Below, piece after piece: positions 46,670 to 58,384 of a DNA stretch of 64,000 nucleotides. The notes under the pieces are model-generated. The model saw nothing but the letters and a program-made list of their open reading frames with translations. It was not told the origin of the DNA and made no database searches. Numbering within the stretch: the first letter of the stretch is position 1; each line of letters begins with the position of its first letter. The stretch lies in contig JAVLUZ010000141.1 of assembly GCA_036768485.1 (NCBI GenBank), forward strand, positions 6,089,349 through 6,153,348. The letters run 5' to 3'. This stretch comes from Mermis nigrescens (taxonomy: Eukaryota > Nematoda > Enoplea > Mermithida > Mermithidae). The translations under genes were made by a program, and so were the position numbers.

Positions 46670-48690
46670 TAAATTGAATCGACCAGTCTATATTCATAAT
46701 AATTATTATCGAATTCAAGGAGCTTGTTTACGTTGTTTCAACTCTTTTTCTGCTAAAACTGAGGTCACTTGACATTCCAATGTTAACCATTGATGCATGG
46801 CATGGCTGTTGGGGTATAAGCGCTCAAGAATTGTGTAAGTCTTTTTTCCCTTAGGAGCCATCGACTGATAGATCTTAACATGACATATGTATGAAAGTTG
46901 CACTGAATTACTGCCATGGATACAATTTTACATTATTGGGAAAATTTAAAAAAGTGTGGCTTTCACAAAGTGAAAAGAATATATATTCGGAAATCGTTAA
47001 AATATTCCAAAATTAGTAATGAAATTATGTCAAAAAACTTATAGTAACTGATGATCATGTAGTCGTCAAATGATTGAACATTAAAAGTTATAGAATTGAG
47101 CAATATGAAAAAACGAGATAATAGAGTTGCAGATCATAATAACTGATTACATGATTATTTAAAAGACTAGAAATTCCAATGTTGAAAGACTCAAGTATGA
47201 ACTTCTTCAAATAACTGAATGCACCTGTAAGGATGTTCAATGTAGAAGATTTAGTAAAGAAAAATGGTCATATTTCAGACTAATTTTTTGATTAATTTTA
47301 ATTAATTTTTAAGTAATTCGTACTGTGACTGGACAAAAGAAGAATTTCAAAAGATATGAAATTGCGATTATTTGTAAGAAAGGAGGGTAGTACTTTTGCA
47401 TGAAATACATCATATGCTGCAGAAATAACATCAATAATATTTGTATCATGCATATGATCTATAACTAATTGTGTCAGACCAGTAGACCAAAAACAGTCGT
47501 AAAACAATTTGTTAAGCGAATGGAATGCGATGCAGAAGTACCCATTAAGGTGCAATCAATTTTTGGTAAGTTGAAAATATCTAACATACTTATGGGATAA
47601 GAGCAATTATTTACCCATTCTATAATATGTGCATTAAATAAAAATCACCTAATACTAGTAAATTTGGAGGGTGACTTATTCTGAAAAGAACCAGAATCAA
47701 TGTAGAGCGAAAGATGGATGAATAGATTGTTTAGGCAAATTGGAACAAACATGTGACGCAAAAGTTTGTTTCTTTTTGACACAGTCGGAAGCATGCCCGA
47801 GTTTTATCATGTGTTTAATTCCACAAACACCTCTAACTGTCCATTGTGCTACATGCAAGGAAGATCAGGTAAGGCGTGCAATTTTGACCTACCATTAGAT
47901 GAATTAAACTCTCCTAAACGATAGTGAATTGCTAATTTCTACACATATTTCAGCAGCAGTTATGCACTTGAAGATCGCCCTTGACACTGTAGTCAGTAGT
48001 CACCTCAAAAGAGCATCTGAAATTCGGCAGGCATAAATGATAAAAGCATAAGTTGTATAATTATGCATTCCTTCATATATTTAATCATTTATTACTACGT
48101 ACTTATTTTATTATTTTATTTTAATTTTCTCGATTATTACATTTACATAATATTTAAAATTGGAATATAATTAAGCGTGTGTTGTTGGGAATTTTACATA
48201 GAATGATAAAAAAGTTGAAATTGGAATAAGAATAAGAGACAGAGAGATAACAATAGCACAACAAAACGTGTAAAATTGAGGCTGGAGATGAAGAGAATCC
48301 ATATGAGGGTTCTGGGGGAGAACTTTTATATGAGACAAAAGAACTTGGGGCCTGTAAGTAGTTGTGTCATTCGCATATTTTAGGAGGTTGAGTTTGTATG
48401 TCTGTGTGCTAAATGGAAATGGTAAATTAATGACTCTATGTGCGTTTGGAGGCGGCTTGCCTCTGTACTGACTGGATGTTAGGGAGTTCACATGCTATTA
48501 ATAGACTTTAAACATATGCAGAAGGTGCGTTACAACAGGGTGTTTGTATTTGATGAATGTCTTCCAAAATTATGAAGAATAAAATGATTTGATAATATCT
48601 GAGAATCAAAATAATAGGCTTAGGGTATGAAAAGAATTTGATAATATTATGTGTCTATTGTAGGTTATTTTATATTAATTAAATTATATT
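46670..48690. other. Region without a supported gene; left part of a possible LTR
   Basis: AT-rich with no recognised protein. The right end (roughly 48200-48693) may be LTR sequence of the gypsy-type element, since it directly follows a polypurine tract on the - strand. Confidence 0.35.
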
Positions 48691-48693
48691 ACA

Positions 48694-48706
48694 TACCCCC
48701 CTTTAA
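48694..48706 (-). other. Polypurine-tract-like sequence at the end of the gypsy-type element
   Basis: The - strand reads GTTAAAGGGGGGTATGTAAT. A purine run followed by TATGTA or TGTAAT is the usual LTR junction. The matching 5' LTR was not found. Confidence 0.4.
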
Positions 48707-48754
48707 CTCGACTATGGGGTCAGAGGAAAGGGTAGTGTAATTACAGAATCATGA

Positions 48755-49885
48755 TCAATCTATGGCTAATTTTGCCTGCCCCTGGCTCCTGTGACTTTGG
48801 CGTTGATGCAGTATTCAATTGCTTTCTTCATCCAATCTTCTTCAGCCTGGAATTCCGTCAGTGGCAGGGCAAATTTGCAATGAAGCTTTTGCTTCCACTG
48901 CTCAATGAAGTTGTCATAATATGCCATCTAATAGGCATCTGTACAGTTGTAGGAATGGGCATTGAATTCAATCACCATTTCTCCAATAAGACGCCTAAAG
49001 CAAGGCTTGACATCATTGGTTGGATATTGACGGTGGCTTGAGGTGGTAGTAATGGCGGCGAGACAGGAGTAGCTGACTGACTGTGGCAATTAGGTCGGAT
49101 GCAAGTCATAGCAGTTGGATCTGGTCTTTGGGTGGATGTATGTAGTAGTATTTGGTGGCAGTGACTTTTGAGATCATCAGGGTGTGACCTGCCAAACCTT
49201 AGAGGATGACCATTCGACTCCAGCACCATAGATCTCATTGTTTGACTGATCAGCTAGCACAAATATGTCGAAGCACAGCCCAGCCTAAAGTAGTATATAA
49301 ATAGCTGTCTTGTTGCTGAGAAGATCTTGAATTACCTCTTGGTCCAGACAAAAGACATCTTGAGCCAAGGCGCCATTAAACAAGAATGGGAGGCGATCAA
49401 GTTTCTCCAATTCCTCCAACTTCTGCCTGATGTCGAGGTTGATGGTACCTTTCTGGAATCGGTGGTTGAGGCAGTCAAGGCTTCTGGGGTTTTAGGGTTG
49501 GTCAGAAACTCAATCAGGTAGTGATGCAAACCACCTGATGAGTCTATGTCTAGGGCACAAGATAAGCCATCTGGGCAAATAATTATGATATGTACATGTT
49601 CTTCTACATTTGCCTCTTTTGCAAAAGTGACAACAGCCAATATGCCAGGAAGGGCATGATTCTTTGTCAGCATGTGGCACACAATGTCAGGATGGCAATT
49701 TATCAGGAACTGAAAAAAGTCAATCTGCGCCAGGTTGCCAACCAAAGTGCATTGCCCACTGCTCCAGGAGATCAGTGGAAGCTGCGCATGCTCCGGTGTT
49801 GGCATTGTATGTAGCTTCCACTTCTCAGTGGCAGAATGAAAGGATCAGAAGTGGATGTGGAATTAATTTGTGATGCAGACATTGT
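48755..49885 (-). pseudogene. Unidentified protein remnant between integrase and polypurine tract
   Basis: The - strand has a long open stretch with PTPEHAQLPLISWSSGQCTL, NCHPDIVCHMLTKNHALPG and CALDIDSSGGLHHYLIEFLT, and further down, in another frame, DNFIEQWKQKLHCKFALPLT and EDWMKKAIEYC. Stops and frameshifts separate the parts. Base composition is clearly richer in G+C than the neighbours. The position is that of a third ORF (env slot) in a gypsy element, but the sequence matches no env, gag or host protein I know. It could be a separate insertion. Confidence 0.4.
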
Positions 49886-49989
49886 GCTTTTACCTAAGAC
49901 ATGTCAGAAAATCACTCTATGACATTTGACATTACATGCTCTATAAGGAAATTGTGATTGGATGAGGATGTGATTTTAATCTTCAAATT

Positions 49990-50440
49990 CTATAAATTAA
50001 GTGCATTTTGTGGGGCGGCTACCCTAATTCTTAAATTATAAACATGTTGTTTTAGCTTTGAGTTAGATAACTTAGATGTTTTGGAATCAAGCTTATTTGT
50101 GTCCGAGGATAAACTTGGATTCTCAGTGCCTGCGTCATGTTTATATAACTTGGTACAATTTAAGTGTATTAGGTCAGGTAACAATTTTCCATTTTTATTT
50201 TCAAGACCGAGGATTGGGTATCTTGTGCTCTCAATTTTATATGGTCCATGCCTTAAATGCATAAGCTTATGTGTTGAACCTTCTTGAGTAGACAATTCAT
50301 ACATCATTACTAGATTATCAATTTCATGTTTATCATTTTTAACCTTTAAGTCATATTGCTACTTTTGCAAATGTTGTGCATGCTGAATGTTTGCTCTAGC
50401 CATAGTCCAAGCCTTAGAAAGAAACTGCTTAAAGCTTGTT
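49990..50440 (-). pseudogene. Gypsy-type integrase, C-terminal (GPY/F) domain
   Basis: Continuing from WTMARANIQHAQ, the - strand gives LVMMYELSTQEGSTHKLMHL and RHGPYKI, the GPY/F module that ends Ty3/gypsy integrases, then a charged tail to a stop near 49990. The catalytic DDE core that should precede it is missing. Confidence 0.7.
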
Positions 50441-50479
50441 GCTTAATCATCTGAGTCTATGATGTAATGCAAGGACTTA

Positions 50480-51290
50480 AAATTAAAAGCTTGGATTATA
50501 TGCAAAAGTGGAAAAAAGCAAATCTATCATTTTGAAGATAAAGACAATTACTAATTAATTTATAATATCTCAATTTATAAATAATATGATCCTGAGAGAT
50601 TTCATTCTCAGGTACTGTTCTATTTTTATAAATATTCAATTGAAGATTTCAGAATATATCAGCGCTCTGTTTTTCCATTATATTCCTTTTCTTAAAGTCA
50701 GCTTGTAAAGTGCATATGCGAGATAATGTGTCTGCATTCTTATGCTCAGATTTGTGGCTCTATATTAGTCCATACTAAAAGTGTTGCATAGTGGCTTGCC
50801 AACAAGCTAAGCATCCAGTTAGATTATTTTTTTAAAGTCCTAACAGAGGTGCATGATCTGTCTGTATGTGTACGGTATGTCAAGCGATGTAAGGATGAAA
50901 AGTTTTACTGCCCATTCTATAGCTAATGCTTCTTGTTCAGTTGTAGAATAATTCTTTTCAGCTTCAGTTAAAGTTCTTCTGATGTATGCGATAGGGTCTC
51001 CTTTTTCATCATGTATTCGGCTAAGTACGGCGCCTAAGCCATACAAGGATGCATCAGTTTGTAAATAAAATATTTTTAAAAATTTGGAAGCTTTCTAACA
51101 GGTGCTGTGTGTAATACTGTTTTTAGTGTCTCAAACGCTTTAGTACATGTATTATTCCGAATAAATTCTTCATTCTTTCTTAGACGATCACTTAAACAGG
51201 AAGCTATTTAGCTGCAGCTAGGTATATATCTACAATAATAAGATTCAAGCCAAGAAAAGTGCGGATCTCATCAACGTTACAAGGCATTTA
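50480..51290 (-). pseudogene. Gypsy-type RNase H and start of integrase
   Basis: Blocks in order: DEIRTFLGL (connection domain), YGLGAVLSRIHDEKGDPIAY and EKNYSTTEQEALAIEWAV (RNase H), VHIQTDHAPL, then HKSEHKNADTLSRI (tether before integrase) and LYLQNDRF of the integrase N-terminal region. Multiple frameshifts and a stop occur. Confidence 0.75.
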
Positions 51291-51905
51291 TGCATCTTTT
51301 ATGGCCTTAACCTCTAGTTTGTCTGGTCTTAGTCCTTTGGTTTTTACTTCATGTCCTGAGAATTTGACTATTGTTTTACAAAATGCACATTTTTCTAGAT
51401 AAAGTCTCAGTCCTGCAGATTTAAGACGGCTTAAAACTTGCTTGAGATTGGTTTTGTGCTCATCAAAAGTGCTAGAAAACACCATTATGTCATCTGAATA
51501 GACTAAACAGATTTCACACTGTAAATTATGTAAGATTACATCCATAAGTAGTTGACAAGTGCTAGGAGCATTACATAATCCAAGAGGTAATACATTAAAT
51601 TCATAGTCTATTAAAAGTGGTAAAAGCGGTTTTCTCTTTATCAGTGGGATCCACCAGATATATCCAATAACCCTGTGCTTGATCTAATGTTGAAAACCAT
51701 TTTGCTTTTCCTATTGTGTCAAGAATGTTATCAATACATGGTAATGGGTAGGTGTCCTTTTTTGTGATTTTATTTGGTTTACAATAGTCTGCGCAAAATC
51801 GATCACTACCATATTTTTTCTTAACAAGAACAGTTGCATTGGCTAAAGGGCTATTTGAGGGGCTTATCATCCCGGCCTCTGACATTTTGTTTATAAGTGA
51901 TGCAA
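51288..51905 (-). pseudogene. Ty3/gypsy reverse transcriptase
   Basis: MSEAGMISPSNSPLANATVL, KKYGSDRFCADYCKPN, YPLPCIDNILDTIGKAKWFS with LDQAQGYW (first catalytic Asp region), EKTAFTTF, then after a frameshift FNVLPLGLCNAPSTCQLLMD and LVYSDDIMVFS (YxDD active site), ending GHEVKTKGLRPD. This is the full finger-palm order of a gypsy RT. It is inactivated by a frameshift near 51600. Confidence 0.88.
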
Positions 51906-52622
51906 TTTTCGCACGATCACGTAATAGTACTCTATATGGATAGCTGTGGACTTGTGTGTTATTTTAAGCATCAATTTTATGAGAAACAAGGTGCTGCAAA
52001 AGAAAACCTTCAAGGTTATTTATTCAAAATCGAGTCAAAGAATTTTTACAAATGACAGCGTCCCAATTTATGTGACCTAGATTAGATATAGAGCAATGCT
52101 CAGTCATCATTAAGTGCTTTGTATTTTCCATATTCTCAGTATTTTCTAGGAAAACTCTATCACATAACCTATTGCAGAATCTTCATACAATTTAGTCTCA
52201 ATTGCTAGAGATTTGATTATCTGAACAAAAATTTCATTATCCATCGTTTTTGCAAGAGATGCAAAAGGTGTGACTCCTCTTTTCTCAATCATTTTGTAAT
52301 TGGATTTGAAAGAAAGTATGAGATTATTTTTAAATTTTGCGGTATCAGCGCATGAATGTTTAGAACTGACCTTAAGGGTATTAAAATATTAGTTCTGAGA
52401 GTGACCTTACTGTGCTCTAATTCACCAGAATTTATCTGATGTGTTAATTTAGTCATGTGATTATCAAACATTTTTCCATTATTTTAAAATTAAAATTAAC
52501 ATTTTTGAAGCGTGTAAGAAAGTCACTTCTAATTATCATGTCAAATATAGAACTATTCTCAAATATATAAATCTCTTTCAATTCTGTGTCAGTATCTTAG
52601 CAAATAAAACCCAAACAGAGCC

Positions 52623-52871
52623 TTATACGAGTAATGGACTATTACTTGCACTCTTAATTATGGATTCTAGTGGTTTTATAGTTTTAACTATATTTAGGTG
52701 TTTTGCAAGTTTTAGGGATAAGACTGAAACGCTTACACCTGTGTCTATGATGCCTTTAACGGTGTTTTCATTAATTCTAATATCAATACAAGGAGGTACT
52801 ACACAATTGTTACCGCTTAATGCTAAAAGGCGTACGAGTTCAATAAGGTCTTTACAGGCTTTGACTTTCAT
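52623..52871 (-). pseudogene. Retropepsin-like segment 2 (DTG)
   Basis: CIDIRINENTVKGIIDTGVS with VSVLSLKLAKHLN: the flap-facing strand and catalytic DTG of a retroviral-type aspartic protease. It is followed toward the RT by AT-rich, stop-laden sequence (51900-52620). Confidence 0.65.
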
Positions 52872-52957
52872 AAATCAACTTTATCGATGAGACTTAGGTC
52901 AGAAATTCCTGCGGATAAGTCCTTATTTAATGGATCCTTGCTAATCCCTAGGGCTTA

Positions 52958-53460
52958 CTAGCATTTAATATGTCTTCCTTTTTTCAATAAAAACAATATT
53001 TTATCTTTCATCTTCAGAATATTTTTGATTTGATTTAATAAAAATGTCTCAAACTGGTTCAGTAAGTCACATCCTAGTAGATAATTAATGTTAGCCTTGT
53101 TTGAAGTTTTGATATCATAAATACCGAAATTGATACTGACTGAATGTGATCTCACAGAGAATGGTATTGTTACATGTTTCTCATCATTGATTTGTGACTA
53201 GTCGTGCACCACTATCAATGTATGCCATCACTTCAGTTTGGCCTGATTTAATTTTAGTAGCTGGTATCATAATTATACAATCATCATTAATTGAAGAAAG
53301 TTTTGAGTGTAGCAATAGACTGACAAAATTCTGCAATGAGTCTTTGAAATGTAAACCTACGGGTGCTGACTTTTTAGTGTTAGTTTTCTGCTCATGCGGT
53401 TTAGATTCAGTCAATAAATTTGTGATTAACGGCGTGCATCGGCTTAAGCTCAATGTCTTC
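52958..53460 (-). pseudogene. Retropepsin-like segment 1 (DSG)
   Basis: IMIPATKIKSGQTEVMAYID then SGA (catalytic D-S-G), followed on the same strand after a short break by SVSINFGIYD and NYLLGCDLLNQF, the ILG-DLL block that ends retropepsins. This segment is complete in outline and is distinct from the DTG segment just downstream. Confidence 0.55.
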
Positions 53461-53579
53461 TCTCAACGTTTGCTTATATGCTCATTAGTAGGACCTTGTT
53501 TGACACTGTTTACAAATTTTACGCTAAACAAAATATATCATGGCACCAAGAATGAGGAAAATGAAAACAAAAACTGAAA

Positions 53580-54190
53580 TGTTAACCAAGATTAGGTGTG
53601 CTCCCTTTTGTAAATTACTCACTGCCCCAGATGCATCATTTATGCTAGCACTAAATATATGTCACTGCATTTTCAGCATACAAAAATGGTTTTTTTGAGT
53701 TAATCTAATAAAGTACAAGGAACCAGACCCTAACTTATCTCATTAAAAAGAGCATAGAATTCTCTATCTGTTTACCGAAAAAACCTCAAAACTACAGTAA
53801 TTTTTGAATATGGCTTACCACTTGACTAAAAATTAAAAGCGAATTCTTGATCAAATTAGTCGAGTGCGTAATCATTCAAAAGCTCGCTTCACGCTCTTTT
53901 CATATTGAGCTCTAACATTCAATAAAACACATTCTATAGTGCATAATAAGAATAGCTTATGGGGGCGGCCGTATTGGAAAAATTTAAAACACATTTGTAG
54001 AGTTAAGCGCGGGCTTAGAAGAAAAACTAAAAAATGAACATTTTAGAGGATGCTAAAACGCAACTATTTTGCTAGATTTAAGCATAATGCAATAAACTAG
54101 TAAAAACTGAAATGAAATCGGTTGGGTGGTTCTTGAGATAAACTCAAAAAACTATATATGACTTTTTAGCTTCATTAGTGATGTTGTGTC
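53580..54190. other. Region without a supported gene
   Basis: No Gag with zinc knuckle was found upstream of the protease segments, and no LTR was recognised. Confidence 0.4.
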
Positions 54191-54193
54191 ATT

Positions 54194-55445
54194 TCAGATT
54201 ACATTTTGTTTGTCCCCTGATGGATTTTCGTAGGAGCAATTGTGTGAAACGAAGTATACTTCATTTGAAAGGAAATTTAATTCTCTATCCTGACAGAGTG
54301 GTGGTAAATCAAATGTGAACATGTTCTGATTTTTAGACCAAGCAACTTGAAGTGGGATGTGCATGATGTGTGTAGAGCCTGCTGCGTTCAAAAAAAGTAT
54401 TCTTCACTGAAAATTCCCTTAATTCTGTCTTTCTCATGTGCAACAAAATATAAGTATGGATTAGGTTTGACAGTCAGTTCTTCATAGCATGTGTCATTTA
54501 TTTGATAGAGACAAAAGAATTTTGAGCTATTTAATTTTTTACACTCATAAGTCGGAAGAACGGTCCCAAATAATGCATGTATGTCTGTGCTTCCTAACAA
54601 AACTCTAGCTCCTGCAGTCGGGTAAATTCTCATTATCTGCTTTATAATGTGTAACTGGCGTTGTGATGACTTACATAGTTCAAACCAAAATTCACAAAAA
54701 TTTGCTTGCTCAATTTCTGGTATTTTTCCTTCAAGGTACTGAAGCTTAGCATTCAAAGGATCAGACTTGAAAAGATATGTTCCATTTTTGAGTGATGCTT
54801 TGGTGCTGTTTTGGATAGGTACTCTTATAAAAAGTTGTCAAATCATAAAACTATCACCACTCATTATAATTTTTACGATTAAGCCTAGTGCAGTTTTAGA
54901 AGTACCTACTGAAAAGACTGCATTTGTGTGTTTCTTAAGTGAGAGTGAGACCTATTTGTGATTTCCTAATTATAAGAAACAAAATTCACTTCAGCAATGT
55001 GTGTTCCTAATTTATTCCAAAATATAACAGCATCTCCGATTAAGCATTTTTCTATCTGTAGATGGTTGGCATCCACCTTTATCTCCTTAGTCAGAGCTGA
55101 GTGTGACTCCAACTGTAGTCTCTATGGTTCATATGTAGTTCGATGAAAAAGCTAATTGCATGCACTTTTACAAAAATCATGACAACACCGTGTGAATTAC
55201 ATATTAGGACTGTTATTTGTTGACCAAAATCCATGCTCAGCTCAATCGTGTTGTGTGCTTATTTGGTTGTATACTATGCCTTTACTATTAAAGAAACCTG
55301 TGTTTGTGCAAAGTGTGCGATTACTAATGCAACATTTTACAGCCCCAGTAATATAAGGTGTATTGTTAGGTATCCAAATGTCGACTTTGAATTCATGGGA
55401 TGCTCAGAGGGAATAAGTGCCTCGAATTCCCAGCGTTTAGTCTGA
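54194..55445 (-). pseudogene. Chuvirus-like (mononegavirus-type) envelope glycoprotein remnant, second locus
   Basis: The best part, 54388-54880 on the - strand, has IQNSTKASLKNGTYLF, LQYLEGKIPEIEQANFCEFW, YPTAGARVLLGSTDIHALF and NDTCYEELTV, then a following frame with THIMHIPLQVAWSKNQ to a stop at 54194. Further blocks upstream (EIKVDANHLQIEKCLIGDAV near 55040-55100; RWEFEALIPSEHP near 55420) are decayed. Order and motifs match the ectodomain core of chuvirus-type glycoproteins and the remnant at 5016-6000. It lies upstream of, not downstream of, the gypsy pol on the same strand, so it is probably not that element's env. Several stops and shifts: non-functional. Confidence 0.55.
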
Positions 55446-55449
55446 AATG

Positions 55450-56160
55450 ATTTCGTGCATCCTAGAGCTCAAAAAATGGAGTCTATTGGTCAGTGTTTTT
55501 TCAATCAAATTCTACATTGTTTGTCACAATACACACATTTGTCTAATGATTCCATTGGGGGTTATTTTTAGCTCAAGTTCATGACTGGCGGAATATATTC
55601 TGTGTGATCTGGTATAGCTGATGCATGTTAAGTTCGAGTTTTAGTACAAAAATTAAAAGTATGCACATTTATGGTTGAACATGTTGTAAAAAATTACTGG
55701 GCCTATCTAGCGTGGACATGTTAACATTATTTAAATGTTATAATACCATTAAGATAGCCCAAAATAATAAACTTTAATGCGAACCTTTTAATTTTTGGAT
55801 GCTGACTTAATGGTAACTCCATTTTTTTAACTAACATTAACGTGAAAATAATGTTTCCATATTTCCCAACAAGTATAGCTTCTACATCAAGCGGCTGCAA
55901 CAAGCAAAATAAAAATAGATTATATCACCAAATAATTTGCACTAACTAATTATACTTTTTAAACAACAAAAAAATCAAGTGCATAGCTTACCTATGCTAT
56001 CAGGAATATGGTTTGAAAATTCCAAGCGCCAAAAAATGATAGCACCAAAAAAACCTTCATTTTTCAAGTGTTCTTGATTGAGATCTATCCTTTGTGGCAT
56101 CGGTGCGCAATTTGAAACTTTCAGGGAGGAGTTAACCCAAAATCGGTACACAGCTGAAAG
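55450..56160. other. Region without a supported gene
   Basis: No recognised motif or repeat. Confidence 0.4.
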
Positions 56161-56174
56161 TGCTTCGCATAAGC

Positions 56175-56440
56175 ATTTCTGTAGCCTTTTTGGGCTCAGA
56201 AAATTAGCTATCCTTTTTTAAACTTAAAAACATAGCTATATAGCCTTTTTGAAGTAATAATAGCTATTTGGCTCTTTTTAGTGTCGAAAAAATTATTAAA
56301 TATTGTTTTAAAATTCAGAAAAGACAACCATATAGCATTTCTGAGCCCATAGAAGACTATATAGCTAATTTTCTGATCCCAAAAAGACTATGTAGCTTAT
56401 TTTCTGAGCCCAAAAAAGGCTACATACCAATGTTTTTTCG
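56175..56440. mobile_element. Hairpin MITE with TAGCCTTTTTGGGCTCAGAAAATTAG arms
   Basis: The left arm at 56183-56215 contains TAGCCTTTTTGGGCTCAGAA; complementary copies lie at 56361-56395 and 56399-56425 (TTTCTGAGCCCAAAAAAGGC). No gene. Confidence 0.6.
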
Positions 56441-56691
56441 ACCAACATGGCTATTTAGCCATCAGAATTCAAGAGCTCAGAACAAGGTACAAGCCCTCCT
56501 TCAGCCCACATGCTTTTGTATGCTTTGTGGTATCAAATATCATGAAGAAATTTGAAATTATTTCGAAAAAACAATTTGTAGCTCGCCTACTAAATTATTC
56601 AAGTGTTGAACTCCAATACCCCACGCCACATTTGCATGCAATCATCCACATTTGCATCAAACAAAGCTAAAACTTTTAAATAGGGGTCAGA

Positions 56692-56950
56692 TACACGTGG
56701 GCGTGGGGGGTTGGGAGTATGCATACCCGGGAAGTTGGAATACCCACCCAAATCGAATGATTCCCCCAGAATTCGATTTCAGGAAATTTTTTTGCTTTCT
56801 TCAGCAATTTTTGTTTCATTGGATAGTGCTCGATGAGAAACGTCGAAAAATAGTGTTTTTTCAGCCATACGACCACTTTTGAGACCATTTTTTGACCTTT
56901 GAAAACTTTTTTAGCCTCCCTCCCTAGAATTTTGGTGCTGCCCACCTATG
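56692..56950 (+). mobile_element. hAT-like MITE, CACGTGGGCGTGG family
   Basis: TACACGTGGGCGTGGGGG ... GCTGCCCACCTATG. GTCAGA is present at both flanks. Confidence 0.8.
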
Positions 56951-57263
56951 GTCAGAGGGGACATTTTTTAACGAATAAGGCTTTATTTCTCAAATTTTTT
57001 TCAATGGAATATTGAGACCGCCAAATTTGGTTGAGGGACTCCATTATCCCCACGGACTACATATGCACTATAGATGATGGCAAAGTAGTAATGACAAGAC
57101 ATGCACAGGGGCAGGGGGTCTAGACAAAATGACGGAAACTGTAAACACGTACTTTTAATGCTATTTTAGCGCTTATACCAGTTTTGAGATTATTTTGGCC
57201 CAAAAGCTCAATGTTTCACCCCCCCTCCATGGGCCATGCTGTGCAACTATGTTGATGGCCAGA

Positions 57264-57498
57264 ATAGGTGGGCGGGACCGAAATTCTAAGGGGTGTGTGT
57301 GTGTGTGTGTGCAAGGAAAAAAGTGGTCTTTAAAATGGTGATATGACGAAAAACACCATTTTTCAACGTTTTTCATCGAGCGCTTCTCATTGACCTCGAA
57401 AAAATCGTGAGAAAAAAGCTGCATAAAGTGAATTCTAAGTCGGGAGATTTTATTTTTTCGGTATTCGGACTTCTGGGGGCTAGGGTGCATCCCTGGTA
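57264..57498 (-). mobile_element. hAT-like MITE, CACGTGGGCGTGG family
   Basis: Starts AATAGGTGGGCGGGACCG, carries CAACGTTTTTCATCGAGCGC and ends near CCCTGGTATG. TGGCCAG flanks both sides. Includes a short (GT)n at 57295-57311. Confidence 0.65.
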
Positions 57499-58187
57499 TG
57501 GTGGCCAGGCCAGCCAGAAGGGTGTGAAATCTAGAATCACTAGTTTAGTAAATAGAGGCCACAAATACCCTTTTTTATCGCACAAAATGACATTAGGATC
57601 TTTTTCAGCCGCCTAAAATGCAATTTTTATCACAATAAATTTAAATTAAATTTCAAACTTATCTACTTCAAAAGTGCCGTTTTCCCATATATACATGCAC
57701 ATAGGGGAAGGAGGTGCGGGAGAATTATTACCCCCTAGCTAAGTGGTCAGCCATATAGGTATTGTCCGGCAATTTTGATTGGGCGGAACATTGTGTGCAT
57801 CATTTTTATACACAAAAATAGTAATGTTGAATTTTTCCGCTGATTAATACTTTTTGTGCTTTTTACTCAGAAAGCGCCCACAATTGATCAACTTCGATAT
57901 TTTTAATCATAAAAGCGATGTAATACAATCAAAATAGACTTAAAAGGCGGGATATCATGAAAAAGCATTTTAAAAGGTATTTTGATCATTTGTTGTCGTT
58001 TGAATAGTAAAAAAGACTCGTCAACACTAAATTTAGTGTTTTAAATTTTTTGAAATCCCCAAACCACCCAATATCATGTATATACAGGTTAGTGTATGCT
58101 AAAGGAAAGTTTTGAAGAATCTAAGCAAGAGCTCTCCTTCAAAAGCAAACTGCCCAATTATTCTGCACTTCTTTGAACATTATTTAC

Positions 58188-58381
58188 CTATGTCAAACAC
58201 TCTGAATAACGTGGACGGATCCTTCTGTAGGCTAGGTAAAGCTCGCAGAGCATCCTCCTGTGTTTCCGTCAGAATGATATCAGAGCAGTCATATTGAGAG
58301 CCCGAGAGCAGAACGCAATTCACATTAGCTAACAATGGTAAGACATGAATGACGGAATCATAGTCTATCAAATATTTAGGC
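58188..58381 (-). CDS. Candidate host exon, unidentified
   Basis: Sixty-five codons without a stop in locally GC-richer sequence: YDSVIHVLPLLANVNCVLLS and DIILTETQEDALRALPSLQK, ending FRVFDIG at a donor ATAG|GTAAAT (58188/58187). An AG acceptor (GAAAAG) precedes it. The composition looks genuinely protein-coding, but I do not know the family and found no adjoining exon. Confidence 0.3.
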
Positions 58382-58384
58382 ACT

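Noticed and set aside
48690..54190. Intact LTR retrotransposon
   Set aside because: No 5' LTR, no gag, missing integrase core and many frameshifts; only a degenerate pol is supported.
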